Shown: positions 15,657-24,580 of the stretch, piece by piece
How the letters are laid out: each line of letters begins with the position of its first letter
Numbering within the stretch: position 1 is the stretch's first letter
Source: Cardiobacterium sp. Marseille-Q4385
Lineage (GTDB): Bacteria > Pseudomonadota > Gammaproteobacteria > Cardiobacteriales > Cardiobacteriaceae
Assembly: GCF_916618745.1 (NCBI RefSeq)
Contig: NZ_OU745373.1
Coordinates: 1,394,501 to 1,458,500 of the forward strand
Direction: 5' to 3'
Length of the DNA stretch: 64,000 bases
The notes under the pieces: generated by a model
Told to the model about the DNA's origin: nothing
The model's database searches: none
The model's input: only the letters and a program-made list of their open reading frames with translations
Made by a program: the position numbers and the translations under genes

Positions 15657-16760
15657 ATGAGCACTGAGAAACGCACCGCCCTCTACGACTGGCACGTCGC
15701 CCACGGCGCGAAAATCGTCCCCTTCGCCGGCTATTCCATGCCGGTGCAATACGCTGAAGGCATCGTGAAAGAACACCTGTGGACGCGCGAACACGCCGGG
15801 CTCTTCGACGTGTCGCACATGGGGCAGCTTTTTGTCAGCGGCGCGGATGTCGCGGGCAGCCTAGAACGCCTGCTGCCGGTTGACTTGCACGGGCTGGAAG
15901 TCAACCAGCAACGCTATGCCCTCTTGATGAACGCCCAGGGCGGCATTGATGACGACCTCATGCTCACCCGCCGCGCCAATGATTTCTACGTCGTGGTCAA
16001 CGCGGCCTGCAAAGACGCCGACTTCGCCAAACTGCAAGCCGGACTGCCCGATTGTAAAGTCGAATGGTGGCCGGAACGCGCCCTGCTCGCCCTGCAAGGG
16101 CCGGAAGCGGTGGAGGTCCTCGCTGCCATCGAGCCGAAAGTGCGTGACCTCACCTTCATGCATGGTGGCGCCTTCACCCTGCTTGGTGCCGAGTGCTGGG
16201 TCAGCCGCTCCGGTTATACCGGGGAAGACGGCTATGAAATTTCCGTGCCGAACGATAGAGTCGCCGCCTTTGCCGATGCGCTATGCAGCGATGCCCGCGT
16301 CAAACCTATCGGCCTCGGCGCGCGTGACAGTCTCCGTCTGGAAGCGGGGCTCTGTCTCTACGGCAATGACATTGACACTACTACCAGCCCCATCGAGGCC
16401 TCGCTCATCTGGGCCATCCAGAAAGTGCGCCGCCCCGGTGGCGAACGCGCCGGTGGCTATCCGGGCGCAGACATCGTCGCCCGTCATATCGAAGCAGGCG
16501 CATCACGCAAACGCGTCGGCTTCAGCATCGAAGGCCGTGCGCCGGTGCGTGCCCATACCGACGTGTACCACAACGGCGAGAAAGTCGGCACCATCACCAG
16601 CGGCGGCTTCGGTGCTACCGTGAACGCGCCGGTGGCGATGGGCTACGTCCGCACTGATCTTGCCGCTGTCGGCACCAAACTCACCGCGAAAGTCCGCGAC
16701 AAAGACGTGCCGATTGAAATCGTCGCCATGCCGTTTGTGAAAAAAGACTACAAAAAATAA
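15657..16760 (+). CDS. gcvT: Aminomethyltransferase (glycine cleavage system T protein)
   Basis: 367 residues, the family length. The T protein transfers the methylene group from the lipoyl arm of GcvH to tetrahydrofolate and releases ammonia. Visible motifs: HVAHGAKIVPFAGYSMPVQY near residue 11, LFDVSHMGQ holding the early folate-pocket region, SRSGYTGEDGYEI near residue 183, GARDSLRLEAGLCLYGND with the catalytic-type Asp, and GFSIEGRAPVRA at the C-terminal barrel. A strong AAGGAGAC site precedes the ATG. gcvH and gcvP are not adjacent. Confidence 0.95.
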   Translation: MSTEKRTALYDWHVAHGAKIVPFAGYSMPVQYAEGIVKEHLWTREHAGLFDVSHMGQLFVSGADVAGSLERLLPVDLHGLEVNQQRYALLMNAQGGIDDDLMLTRRANDFYVVVNAACKDADFAKLQAGLPDCKVEWWPERALLALQGPEAVEVLAAIEPKVRDLTFMHGGAFTLLGAECWVSRSGYTGEDGYEISVPNDRVAAFADALCSDARVKPIGLGARDSLRLEAGLCLYGNDIDTTTSPIEASLIWAIQKVRRPGGERAGGYPGADIVARHIEAGASRKRVGFSIEGRAPVRAHTDVYHNGEKVGTITSGGFGATVNAPVAMGYVRTDLAAVGTKLTAKVRDKDVPIEIVAMPFVKKDYKK

Positions 16761-16778
16761 GCCGTCTTGTTACCGCAC

Positions 16779-16806
16779 ACCGCCGTATCATTGCGGCGGT
16801 TTTTTC
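16779..16806 (+). terminator. Terminator after gcvT
   Basis: ACCGCCG(T) and GCGGCGGT pair across a short loop, followed by a T6 run. Confidence 0.75.
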
Positions 16807-16825
16807 ATATCCACTAGGAGCCTCC

Positions 16826-17806
16826 ATGCACAAAACCCTTATTGCCCTGACCCTCCTCGCCGCACAAGCAAGCGCGGCGCCGCTTTTTAGCGACGATATT
16901 GCCGCCGGCAAACAGCCGCTGACCTACCTCGGCAAAGACAGCAAAGCCGCCACCACGCTGCTTTTGACCCAAAAAGCCGACGGTGGTGACGCCGTGGCAC
17001 GCATCGCGGCGGACAGCCCTGTCACTATCCTGCTCGTGGACGACAAAGGCCACGCGCTCGTCAAAAACGCCTTTGGCCTGACCGGCTGGGCGCAGGCGGA
17101 TACCAGTGGTGCCGCTGCCGACAAACTGGATGGCCTGCAAAAAGTCGTCATCGGCGAAGACGCATTCATCTTCTATCACGATCCGAAAAACAGCACCTTT
17201 TTGAACGAAATCGCGTCGGGTAAAGACGAAGAGCCGGAAACCTATCGCGCCCTGCGCGGCAAGCTGGCGGGGGATGACCAAGACTACTTCGTCTATTGCG
17301 ACGACGGCATGAGCGGCGATCCGAGCTGCACCATCTTCCCCGTTCCTGCCGACGGCAAAGCGCCAACCGAGACGACCTACGATAAAAACCGCACCCTGAA
17401 CGGAGAAACCTACTATCTGCCGGGCGACGGCACCGTGTACACCGACACCCACGCCAATCTCTTCTACCAGACGCGCAGCAAATACACGCTTAAAGACGAC
17501 AAACTGGACGAGGTCATCCAGCCCTACCAATACATTGGTGTGGACAGCAAGGCTGAAAGCGCCTTCACCCTGGATGGCCTGGACGGCAAAAAACACAAAG
17601 TCAAAAAGGGCGAGAAAGTGCGTGTCATCCTCGACGACCCGCGCGCCATCCCCTGCAACCCGGAAACAGACAGCTGTAACAAGCTGAAACTGCTGGTGCA
17701 AAACGCGGCCGGCGATGCAGGCTGGGTTACCGTCGTTGACGCATACGGCGGCGAAGAAGACAAACCGGGACCGAAGATCGAATACATCCGTTTCTATGGC
17801 GACTAA
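16826..17806 (+). CDS. Hypothetical secreted protein
   Basis: 326 residues with a signal peptide (MHKTLIALTLLAAQASA, cleavage near residue 17). The mature protein is acidic and lysine-rich. It has several short beta-rich segments resembling SH3-like repeats (VTILLVDDKGHALVKNAFGLTGWAQ; GEKVRVILDD; LKLLVQNAAGDAGWVTVV), where 'GxxGWV' phrases recall bacterial SH3 domains. Cysteine pairs occur at YCDDGMSGDPSCT and CNPETDSC. No family is certain. TAGGAGCC precedes the ATG, and a terminator closes this single-gene unit. Confidence 0.7.
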   Translation: MHKTLIALTLLAAQASAAPLFSDDIAAGKQPLTYLGKDSKAATTLLLTQKADGGDAVARIAADSPVTILLVDDKGHALVKNAFGLTGWAQADTSGAAADKLDGLQKVVIGEDAFIFYHDPKNSTFLNEIASGKDEEPETYRALRGKLAGDDQDYFVYCDDGMSGDPSCTIFPVPADGKAPTETTYDKNRTLNGETYYLPGDGTVYTDTHANLFYQTRSKYTLKDDKLDEVIQPYQYIGVDSKAESAFTLDGLDGKKHKVKKGEKVRVILDDPRAIPCNPETDSCNKLKLLVQNAAGDAGWVTVVDAYGGEEDKPGPKIEYIRFYGD

Positions 17807-17820
17807 CCGCCACTACATAA

Positions 17821-17846
17821 AAAAACGCCGCGAATGCGGCGTTTTT
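17821..17846. terminator. Bidirectional terminator
   Basis: AAAAACGCCGC and GCGGCGTTTTT pair across GAAT, between converging genes. Confidence 0.85.
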
Positions 17847-17886
17847 AGTGTGGCCAATGCGGCGGCATACGTCGCGCAGATGGCGT

Positions 17887-18627
17887 TTATCTTTGTTGCA
17901 GGGCCTTGAATTCGGCCTTGGCCTTTTCCAGTTGAGCGATGAAGGCGGGTTTGCTGTGCAGGGTGGCGACCACGCCGCTGGCGACCACACGGGCGGCATC
18001 TACGTCGCTTTGCCAGTGATAACCGCAGATGACCCGGCTTTGCCCCATTTCAAAACCGCGCTCGAAGATTTGCTGTTGGCGGGCAGGGTTGATTTCAGCG
18101 AGTACCAACGCGCTTGCCCAGCCGATAGCCGTGTGGCCGGAGGGATAAGAGCCGTTTTTCGAGAGAGTTGCCTCGTCATCAGGGCGGCAGGTGTGCTCAC
18201 TGAAGAAAGCGAAGGGGCGGATGCGCATATAGTGCTGTTTGGCGGCGCGGGTGGAGAGCTCGCCCGCATCCTCGCGGAAATTGCGCAGCAGTTTGTAGAG
18301 TTCCGGGGTGTCTTTTTCGGTGATGGGCGTGCCAAAGGCTTCGGAGAAGGCTTGCGGTACGCCGTCGCCGCTCAGGTGGGCGTCGTTATAGGCAAGTTCG
18401 CCACGCGGGGTATTGCGCAATTGTTTGCCTTTGTCGTACTGCGCCTTGTCGTTGAGGAAAGCGATGCTGTCCATCGCCGGTGGCGGCGGCAATAGTTTGA
18501 GGCTGTCGGCAACTTCCTCGATGGTCATGTAATAAACGTCCGGGCGGGTATTGACATCATTGTCCTCGGCTTGGACGGCGAGCGGCAGGGATGCCAGCAA
18601 CAAGGTGGCGAGCAGAGTCTTTTTCAT
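17887..18627 (-). CDS. Class A non-specific acid phosphatase (PAP2 superfamily)
   Basis: 246 residues with a signal peptide (MKKTLLATLLLASLPLAVQA). The three phosphatase blocks of the class A enzymes (PhoN/PhoC) are all visible: KQHYMRIRPF, GSYPSGHTA, and SRVICGYHWQSDVDAAR with the catalytic His. These periplasmic enzymes release phosphate from many organic monoesters. The start MKKTLL at 18627 is chosen over the longer frame because it opens the signal peptide. Family members run about 230-250 residues. Single-gene unit. Confidence 0.9.
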   Translation of the reverse strand: MKKTLLATLLLASLPLAVQAEDNDVNTRPDVYYMTIEEVADSLKLLPPPPAMDSIAFLNDKAQYDKGKQLRNTPRGELAYNDAHLSGDGVPQAFSEAFGTPITEKDTPELYKLLRNFREDAGELSTRAAKQHYMRIRPFAFFSEHTCRPDDEATLSKNGSYPSGHTAIGWASALVLAEINPARQQQIFERGFEMGQSRVICGYHWQSDVDAARVVASGVVATLHSKPAFIAQLEKAKAEFKALQQR

Positions 18628-18677
18628 TAGCGTGTCCCGTGGAATGGATGGAGAAGCGGGCTGCACGGCTATGGGAA

Positions 18678-18751
18678 CTTCAAATAGATACCGTCTTGGC
18701 GCGACTTGCTGTGTTACACGAACGGCCTTTGTCGCGCCACTTGATTTGAAG
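18678..18751. repeat. Two-stem inverted repeat between the phosphatase and ftsB genes
   Basis: An outer pair (CTTCAAAT at 18678 and ATTTGAAG at 18744) encloses an inner pair (GGCGCGAC at 18698 and GTCGCGCC at 18731). The folded form would be a stem, internal loop, stem and a 25-base loop. It has no T-run, so it is not a simple terminator. It lies in a 248-bp gap with no gene; it may be a small structured RNA, a regulatory leader or a mobile remnant. Confidence 0.6.
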
Positions 18752-18875
18752 CCACAGTGCGATCCAAAGGCATTGTAACGCGTGCATCGTGATTTTCACA
18801 GGAAAATGCCCGAATTATCACGTTTGTTCTTGTGGTTTTTTTTGGGGATTTGCCCAAATGAGCGGGCGGAAGACG

Positions 18876-19400
18876 TTATTGCAGCGCTTCCAGTTGCAGC
18901 GGCACGGGGCTGACGGGGATGGGGGCGACGGTTTGATCGTCGTTGCCAGTACCGTCAGGCGCAGGATTGACGGATTCAAGGGTGAGTTTTTGGTCCAGCG
19001 GACGGGCATTGCCCGGCAGTTGTGGTGCAGCAAGGAGAAGGTTAGCGGCTTTTTGCCGTTTTTCCCGTTCGACGAGGCCGGGGATGTCGGGAATATGCGC
19101 CATTTCGCTGTCCGGCAGGACGAAGTAGGTTTCGTTTTTGCCGATCATGCCGTAGTCCTCACGCGCTTTTTCTTCGTACACGCGGTAGGCGTCGGGGGAT
19201 TTGAGGCTGTCCACGTTGATGCGCAGCGCATCGTTGCGGTCGTTCAGCAGTTTGTTTTCGCGCAAATGCAAGCCGACCTGCTGGCGCAGGTCGGCGATGT
19301 GTTCCTGGGTGCGGTTTTGCAACCGCCACAGGTAGGCGTTTATGAGTCCGAGGCTGAGCGCGATGGCGAGCAGCGTCAGGTAGATAAACGCTCGCTTCAT
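18876..19400 (-). CDS. ftsB: Cell division protein FtsB with extended C-terminus
   Basis: FtsB is a small bitopic divisome protein that pairs with FtsL and FtsQ. The N-terminal part fits: one membrane span (FIYLTLLAIALSLGLINAYL), a periplasmic coiled coil (HIADLRQQVGLHLRENKLLNDRNDALRINVDSLK) and the conserved ARE-x-YGMIGKNETYF box. At 174 residues it is much longer than the usual 90-110; the extra 70 or so residues (from about residue 103) are Pro/Leu-rich and probably disordered. It is the last gene of the tilS-pyrG-kdsA-eno-ftsB unit and overlaps the eno stop by one base, the classic eno-ftsB neighbourhood. Confidence 0.88.
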   Translation of the reverse strand: MKRAFIYLTLLAIALSLGLINAYLWRLQNRTQEHIADLRQQVGLHLRENKLLNDRNDALRINVDSLKSPDAYRVYEEKAREDYGMIGKNETYFVLPDSEMAHIPDIPGLVEREKRQKAANLLLAAPQLPGNARPLDQKLTLESVNPAPDGTGNDDQTVAPIPVSPVPLQLEALQ

Positions 19401-20692
19401 CAGTTCTTGATTTTGCCAAGCAGGGCAGCTTTGCCACCGTAGCGGACTTCATTGCCGAGTTCGGCTTCGATGGTCAGCAGGCGGTTGTATTTGGCGACAC
19501 GGTCAGAGCGGCACAGTGAACCGGTCTTGATTTGCGTAGCGCTGGTGGCAACGGCGATATCGGCAATGGTGGTGTCCTCGGTTTCGCCGGAACGGTGCGA
19601 GACGATGGCCGCATAGCCTGCGTCTTCTGCCATTTTGATGGCTTGCAGGGTTTCAGAGAGGGAGCCGATTTGGTTCGGCTTGATGAGGATCGCGTTGGCG
19701 ATGCCTTTTTCGATGCCTTCTTTGAAGATGCGGGTGTTGGTGACGTAGAGGTCGTCGCCGACGAGCTGCACTTTGCCGCCGAGTTTGTCGGTGAGGATTT
19801 TCCAGCCGTCCCAGTCGCTTTCGTCAAGGCCGTCTTCGATGGAGACGATCGGGTAGCGCTCAACGAGGCCGGCGAGGTAGTCCACAAATTCGGCAGAGGT
19901 GAAGGTTTTGCCTTCGGAAGCGAGGCTGTATTTGCCGTTTTCGTAGAGTTCGGAAGCGGCAACGTCAAGGGCGAGGTAGATTTGTTCGCCAGCTTTGTAG
20001 CCTGCTTTGGCGATGGCTTCCATGATGACTTGCAGGGCTTCTTCGTTGGAGCCGAGGTCAGGGGCAAAGCCGCCTTCGTCGCCGACGCCGGTGGAAAGGC
20101 CTTTGTCATGCAGGACTTTTTTCAGGGTGTGGAAGATTTCGGAACCGGCGCGCAGGGCTTCGTGGAAGCTGTTGAAGCCGGCAGGCATGATCATGAATTC
20201 CTGGATGTCCACGCTGTTGTCGGCGTGTTCGCCGCCGTTAACGATGTTCATCATCGGTACGGGCAGGGTGTAGCCGGTGGTGTTGTGCAGCACGGCGTAG
20301 AGCGGTTTTTTCAGGCTGGCAGCTTTGGCGTGGGCGAGGGCGAGGGAGACGCCGAGGATGGCGTTTGCACCGAGGTTCTTTTTGAAGTCGTCGCCGTCGA
20401 GGTCAAGCATGATTTTGTCGAGGGCGGTGAGGTCGTCAATGGCTTTGCCTTTGAGCGCCGGACCGAGTTTTTCGTTGACGTTGGCGACGGCTTTGGTCAC
20501 GCCTTTGCCGAGGTAGCGGGCTTTGTCGCCATCGCGCAGTTCGAGGGCTTCGCGCGAGCCGGTAGAGGCGCCGGAAGGTACGCCAGCGGTGCCTTGTGCG
20601 CCGTCGGAAAGGGTGACGGTGACTTGTACGGTCGGGTTGCCGCGTGAGTCGAGGATTTCGAGGGCTTTGACGTTTTGTACGGTTGTCGTCAT
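19400..20692 (-). CDS. eno: Enolase
   Basis: 430 residues, the family length. Converts 2-phosphoglycerate to phosphoenolpyruvate. Diagnostic segments: SGASTGSREALELRD near residue 40, GVSLALAHA, MPVPMMNIVNGGEHADN, GDEGGFAP, SIEDGLDESDWDGW with a Mg ligand, the catalytic Lys region in ILIKPNQIGSLSET near residue 340, and SHRSGETEDTTIADIAVA. In many gammaproteobacteria enolase also scaffolds the RNA degradosome. It lies 18 bp after kdsA and overlaps ftsB by one base. Confidence 0.97.
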   Translation of the reverse strand: MTTTVQNVKALEILDSRGNPTVQVTVTLSDGAQGTAGVPSGASTGSREALELRDGDKARYLGKGVTKAVANVNEKLGPALKGKAIDDLTALDKIMLDLDGDDFKKNLGANAILGVSLALAHAKAASLKKPLYAVLHNTTGYTLPVPMMNIVNGGEHADNSVDIQEFMIMPAGFNSFHEALRAGSEIFHTLKKVLHDKGLSTGVGDEGGFAPDLGSNEEALQVIMEAIAKAGYKAGEQIYLALDVAASELYENGKYSLASEGKTFTSAEFVDYLAGLVERYPIVSIEDGLDESDWDGWKILTDKLGGKVQLVGDDLYVTNTRIFKEGIEKGIANAILIKPNQIGSLSETLQAIKMAEDAGYAAIVSHRSGETEDTTIADIAVATSATQIKTGSLCRSDRVAKYNRLLTIEAELGNEVRYGGKAALLGKIKN

Positions 20693-20710
20693 TGTGTTGG
20701 CTCCTGTTAG

Positions 20711-21523
20711 TTAGAGGGTTTTGGCGATGTTGTCGAGCGCTTGCAGTTGTTTGAGCAGCTCGGGCATGTGTCCCAGCGGCCAGGCATTCGGCCCGTCGGA
20801 GAGGGCTTTGTCCGGGTCGGGATGGGTTTCCATGAACAGTCCCGCGACGCCGACAGCAACTGCCGCGCGTGCGAGAACCGGCACGAATTCGCGCTGCCCG
20901 CCGGAGGAGGCGCCTTGTCCCCCCGGCAGTTGCACGGAGTGGGTGGCGTCGAAGACGACGGGGCAACCGGTTTGTTTCATCACCGGCAGCGAGCGCATAT
21001 CGGAGACGAGGTTGTTGTAGCCAAAGCTCACGCCGCGTTCACACAGCATGATGCGGTCATTGCCGGTGCTTTTCGCTTTATCGGCGACGTGGCGCATGTC
21101 CCATGGCGCGAGGAACTGGCCTTTTTTGATGTTGACGGGCAGGCCCTGGGCACAGACGTTGTGGATGAAGTTGGTCTGGCGGCAGAGGAAGGCCGGGGTT
21201 TGCAGTACGTCCACCACGGCGGCGACTTCATCCAGCGGGGTGTCTTCGTGCACGTCGGTAAGAACGGGGACACCGATCTCGGCTTTGACTTTGGCGAGGA
21301 TGCGCAGACCTTCGGCGATGCCGGGACCGCGATAGCTGGCACCGGACGAGCGGTTGGCTTTGTCGAAGGAGGATTTGTAGATGAAGGGGATGCCGAGATC
21401 GTCGGTGATTTTTTTCAGGGTTTCCGCCGTTGACAGCGCGAGCGCTTCGCTTTCGATGACGCAGGGACCGGCAATGAGGAAGAAGGGACGGTCGTTGCCG
21501 ACTTGGTAGCCACAGAGATTCAT
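20711..21523 (-). CDS. kdsA: KDO-8-phosphate synthase
   Basis: 270 residues. Condenses phosphoenolpyruvate with arabinose-5-phosphate to make KDO-8-phosphate for the LPS inner core. Visible: FFLIAGPCVIESE near residue 14, YKSSFDKANRSS with substrate-binding residues, GVPVLTDVHE, FLCRQTNFI, NIKKGQFLAPWDM, LCERGVSFGYNNLVSDMRS, and FMETHPDPDKALSDGPN. It overlaps the pyrG stop by 4 bases (ATGA), so translation is probably coupled. The gene shows that the cell makes LPS with KDO. Confidence 0.96.
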   Translation of the reverse strand: MNLCGYQVGNDRPFFLIAGPCVIESEALALSTAETLKKITDDLGIPFIYKSSFDKANRSSGASYRGPGIAEGLRILAKVKAEIGVPVLTDVHEDTPLDEVAAVVDVLQTPAFLCRQTNFIHNVCAQGLPVNIKKGQFLAPWDMRHVADKAKSTGNDRIMLCERGVSFGYNNLVSDMRSLPVMKQTGCPVVFDATHSVQLPGGQGASSGGQREFVPVLARAAVAVGVAGLFMETHPDPDKALSDGPNAWPLGHMPELLKQLQALDNIAKTL

Positions 21524-23154
21524 GCGTCTGCTCCGTCGTGGTGGGCGCGTGCGGCGCGGATGAAGGATTCGAAGAGCGGATGCCCTTTGCGCGGGGTTGA
21601 GGTGAACTCAGGGTGCGACTGACAGGCGATGAACCACGGATGGTCGGGCAATTCGATGACTTCTACCAGACCGTTGTCTTCGGAACGGCCGGAGATGATC
21701 ATGCCAGCGTCTTCAAGGCGTTTTTCGTAGTGGCTGTTCACTTCGTAGCGGTGGCGGTGGCGTTCGTTGATGATTTCCACGCCGTAGATTTGTGCGATTT
21801 TGCTGCCGGATTTGAGCCGCGCCGGCAGGGCACCGAGGCGCATGGTGCCGCCAAGGTCGCTTTGTTTGTCGCGCTGTTCGGTTTCGCCGCGTTCGTTCAC
21901 CCATTCGGTGACGAGGGCGACCACGGGTTCCTGGCTGCTATCGCCCCATTCGGTGCTGCCGGCATTTTCGATGCCGAGGACGTGGCGTGCGTATTCGATG
22001 ACGGCGAGCTGCATGCCGAGGCAGATGCCGAGGTAGGGGATGCGGTTTTCACGCGCGTATTGCACGGCGCGGATTTTGCCGCTGATGCCGCGGTTGCCGA
22101 AGCCGCCCGGCACGACGACACCGTCCACGCCTTCCAGCAGCGACTCGCCCTGCCGGTGCAGGTCTTCGGAATCGATGTAGCGGATTTTTACCGCGTTGCC
22201 GCTGCGGATGCCGGCGTGGTAAAGCGCTTCGTTGAGCGATTTGTAGGCGTCAGTGAGGTCCACGTATTTGCCGACCATGGCAATCGTCACTTCGTGCTTC
22301 AGATTGGCGATGGCGTCGTTGACCTGCTGCCAGTCGCTGAGATCAGCGGGGGCAGCATCGAGGGCGAAGTGGCGCATGACGACTTCGTCCACGCCCTGCT
22401 TGTGATAGAGCAGCGGGATTTCGTAGATATTTTTTACGTCCAGACCGGCGAAGACCGCATCAGCGGGAACATTGGTGAAGAGGGCGATTTTGCGCCGCTC
22501 GTCTTCGGGAATATCGCGGTCGGCGCGGCAAATCAGCATATCCGGCTGAATACCGATCGAGCGCAATTCCTTGACGCTGTGCTGCGTCGGCTTCGTTTTC
22601 AATTCCCCTGCGGCAGCGATATAAGGCAGCAGCGTCAGGTGGATATACATGCAGCGGCTGCGGCCCAATTGCGCCCCCAACTGGCGGATGGCTTCGAGGA
22701 AAGGCAGCGACTCAATATCGCCGACCGTACCACCGATTTCCACCAGCGCAATATCCGCCCCTTCGGCGGCACGCAACACGTAGGACTTGATGGCATCGGT
22801 AATATGCGGGATGACCTGCACCGTCGCGCCCAAATAATCGCCATGGCGTTCCTTGCGGATCACCTCGGCGTAAATGCGGCCGGTGGTGCAGTTATTGAAC
22901 TGGGTGGCGCGCATTCGCACGAAGCGTTCATAGTGGCCAAGATCGAGGTCGGTTTCCGCGCCGTCATGGGTGACAAACACCTCGCCGTGCTGGAAGGGGC
23001 TCATCGTCCCCGGATCGACATTAATATACGGATCGAGCTTGATCAGCGTGATGCGCAGCCCGCGTGATTCCAGAATAGCGCCCAAAGAAGCGGCGGCGAT
23101 GCCCTTCCCCAAAGAAGAAACCACGCCGCCGGTAACAAAAATAAACTTGGTCAT
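21520..23154 (-). CDS. pyrG: CTP synthase
   Basis: 544 residues, the family length. Aminates UTP to CTP with glutamine. The N-terminal amidoligase starts MTKFIFVTGGVVSSLGKGIAAASLG and contains LDPYINVDPGTMSPFQHGEV and the CTP-inhibition region; the C-terminal class I glutaminase has the catalytic Cys in PYLGICLGMQLAVIE (near residue 380) and the His/Glu pair in QSHPEFTSTP. It is the second gene of the operon, overlapping both tilS and kdsA by ATGA motifs. Confidence 0.97.
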   Translation of the reverse strand: MTKFIFVTGGVVSSLGKGIAAASLGAILESRGLRITLIKLDPYINVDPGTMSPFQHGEVFVTHDGAETDLDLGHYERFVRMRATQFNNCTTGRIYAEVIRKERHGDYLGATVQVIPHITDAIKSYVLRAAEGADIALVEIGGTVGDIESLPFLEAIRQLGAQLGRSRCMYIHLTLLPYIAAAGELKTKPTQHSVKELRSIGIQPDMLICRADRDIPEDERRKIALFTNVPADAVFAGLDVKNIYEIPLLYHKQGVDEVVMRHFALDAAPADLSDWQQVNDAIANLKHEVTIAMVGKYVDLTDAYKSLNEALYHAGIRSGNAVKIRYIDSEDLHRQGESLLEGVDGVVVPGGFGNRGISGKIRAVQYARENRIPYLGICLGMQLAVIEYARHVLGIENAGSTEWGDSSQEPVVALVTEWVNERGETEQRDKQSDLGGTMRLGALPARLKSGSKIAQIYGVEIINERHRHRYEVNSHYEKRLEDAGMIISGRSEDNGLVEVIELPDHPWFIACQSHPEFTSTPRKGHPLFESFIRAARAHHDGADA

Positions 23155-24446
23155 GCGTCCGAAACCGATGAAAAATGATGCGAAATGCTAACAGAATGCG
23201 CTTGTTGATGCCAGTCAAACGCCAGCCCGTCCCAGCCCGCTGCCGCGCCAAAACCGCCTAACCACGCCGCTTCACCATCCACTAGCAAGAGCGGCAGGCG
23301 GCGGCGCAAATACGGTGGCACCCCCTGATTCTGCAAAAAATGCTTCAGCGCTTGTGGATAATGCTGTCCGGGTGCCTGCCAGTGCGCAGCGCAGGGGAAC
23401 AGTGCCCAGTGGCATACCCTGCCCGCCAGCAAATCCTGCCCCGTGTGCAGACGCAACATCCCCACACCCGGCCATACCGTTTGAGCGGCAAATGGCGGCG
23501 GCGACTGCGGCGTACTGGCGCGGAACACGTGCAAACGGCCGCGATGCTGCACCACCACCGTCTCGCCATAACACAATTCCGCATGACCATTCTGCCCGCC
23601 AAGCGCGTCTATAAACGACAACAACCGCTTGCCCGGCGGCGCAGGCTGTCCGGCGCGCTGCAACCAGCGGCGCAACAAGGCTTTGGCGACCGTTGCGCCA
23701 TGCGCGGCAACGAGCGCGTCCCACGGCAACACCGTCTGCGCCTCGCCCAGAATCCCGTCCAGCAACGCCTGCTGCACCGCTTGCGCTTCAGCCAGCCAGC
23801 CTGCCGAACGCGCGACCGCTGCCGCCATCTCCACCAGCGGCGGCAAACCCGCATGACGCAGGCGGTTGCGGGCAAAACGCGTATCCACATTGCTGGGATC
23901 ATCCAGAAACGGCACCCCCTCGGCGGCAACAAACGCCTCAATTGCGGCGCGCGACGTATCCAGCAGAGGGCGCCAGTGCGCGCCGTCGGCAAACGGACGC
24001 TGCGCGGGCATCGCCGCGAGACCGTCCAGCCCGCTGCCGCGCAACAACTGCAAAAAAAACGTCTCAACCTGATCCTCGCGGTGATGCGCGGTGAGCAGCA
24101 CCCCGCGCGGCGGCAAACGCGCCGCCAGTGCCTCATAACGCAGCAGTCGCGCCTTGGCTTCCAGACTCTCGCCCGGTGCCGCCTGCCAGTTGAGACGCAA
24201 CACCTCGCAACCAACCCCGCGCGCCGCCGCCTCACGCACACAAAACGCGCCCCACTCGCCACTCGCCGCCGACCAACCATGATCCACATAACAGGCGACA
24301 AGCGGTGTCGTAAGCCGCTGCCGCTGCGCGACGAGCGCCTGCAATAGCGCCATGCTGTCGCGCCCACCGCTTAACGCGAGCAAATACGCCGCCGGGCGGT
24401 ATGCCGCTTGCCAGTGCCAGAAGGGAGAAGAGTCAGAAAGCAACAT
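23151..24446 (-). CDS. tilS: tRNA(Ile)-lysidine synthase
   Basis: About 431 residues. Attaches lysine to C34 of the CAU anticodon of tRNA-Ile2, changing it to read AUA. The PP-loop ATP-binding motif is LLALSGGRDSMALLQAL near residue 30; other family segments are VDHGWSAASGEW, ARLLRYEAL, LLTAHHREDQVETFFLQLLRGSGLDGLAAM and FLDDPSNVDTRFARNRLRH. ATG at 24446 or 24461 both fit; the longer frame to 24611 runs through intergenic repeats and is rejected. It heads the tilS-pyrG-kdsA-eno-ftsB unit and overlaps pyrG by 4 bases. Confidence 0.93.
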   Translation of the reverse strand: MLLSDSSPFWHWQAAYRPAAYLLALSGGRDSMALLQALVAQRQRLTTPLVACYVDHGWSAASGEWGAFCVREAAARGVGCEVLRLNWQAAPGESLEAKARLLRYEALAARLPPRGVLLTAHHREDQVETFFLQLLRGSGLDGLAAMPAQRPFADGAHWRPLLDTSRAAIEAFVAAEGVPFLDDPSNVDTRFARNRLRHAGLPPLVEMAAAVARSAGWLAEAQAVQQALLDGILGEAQTVLPWDALVAAHGATVAKALLRRWLQRAGQPAPPGKRLLSFIDALGGQNGHAELCYGETVVVQHRGRLHVFRASTPQSPPPFAAQTVWPGVGMLRLHTGQDLLAGRVCHWALFPCAAHWQAPGQHYPQALKHFLQNQGVPPYLRRRLPLLLVDGEAAWLGGFGAAAGWDGLAFDWHQQAHSVSISHHFSSVSDA

Positions 24447-24510
24447 CGGGATTACCAGCATGGGAAACAGCACGAGGATAGCGCAAGAAGGGTGTAAATA
24501 AAGAGCCCGC

Positions 24511-24532
24511 GTAGAGTGGGCTTCAGTCCACC
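24511..24532. repeat. GTGGGC palindrome copy
   Basis: GTAGAGTGGGCTTCAGTCCA(CC), a diverged copy of the 11458 element; flanking GCCCGC and GCGGGC extend the stem. Confidence 0.6.
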
Positions 24533-24580
24533 GAGCGGGCACAGCCTGCTTTTTGCAATCTTGATAAGGGATAAAAACAA

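Noticed and set aside
21613..23067. A 484-codon frame antisense to pyrG
   Set aside because: Shadow of pyrG; composition of the predicted protein is unnatural and there is no start signal.
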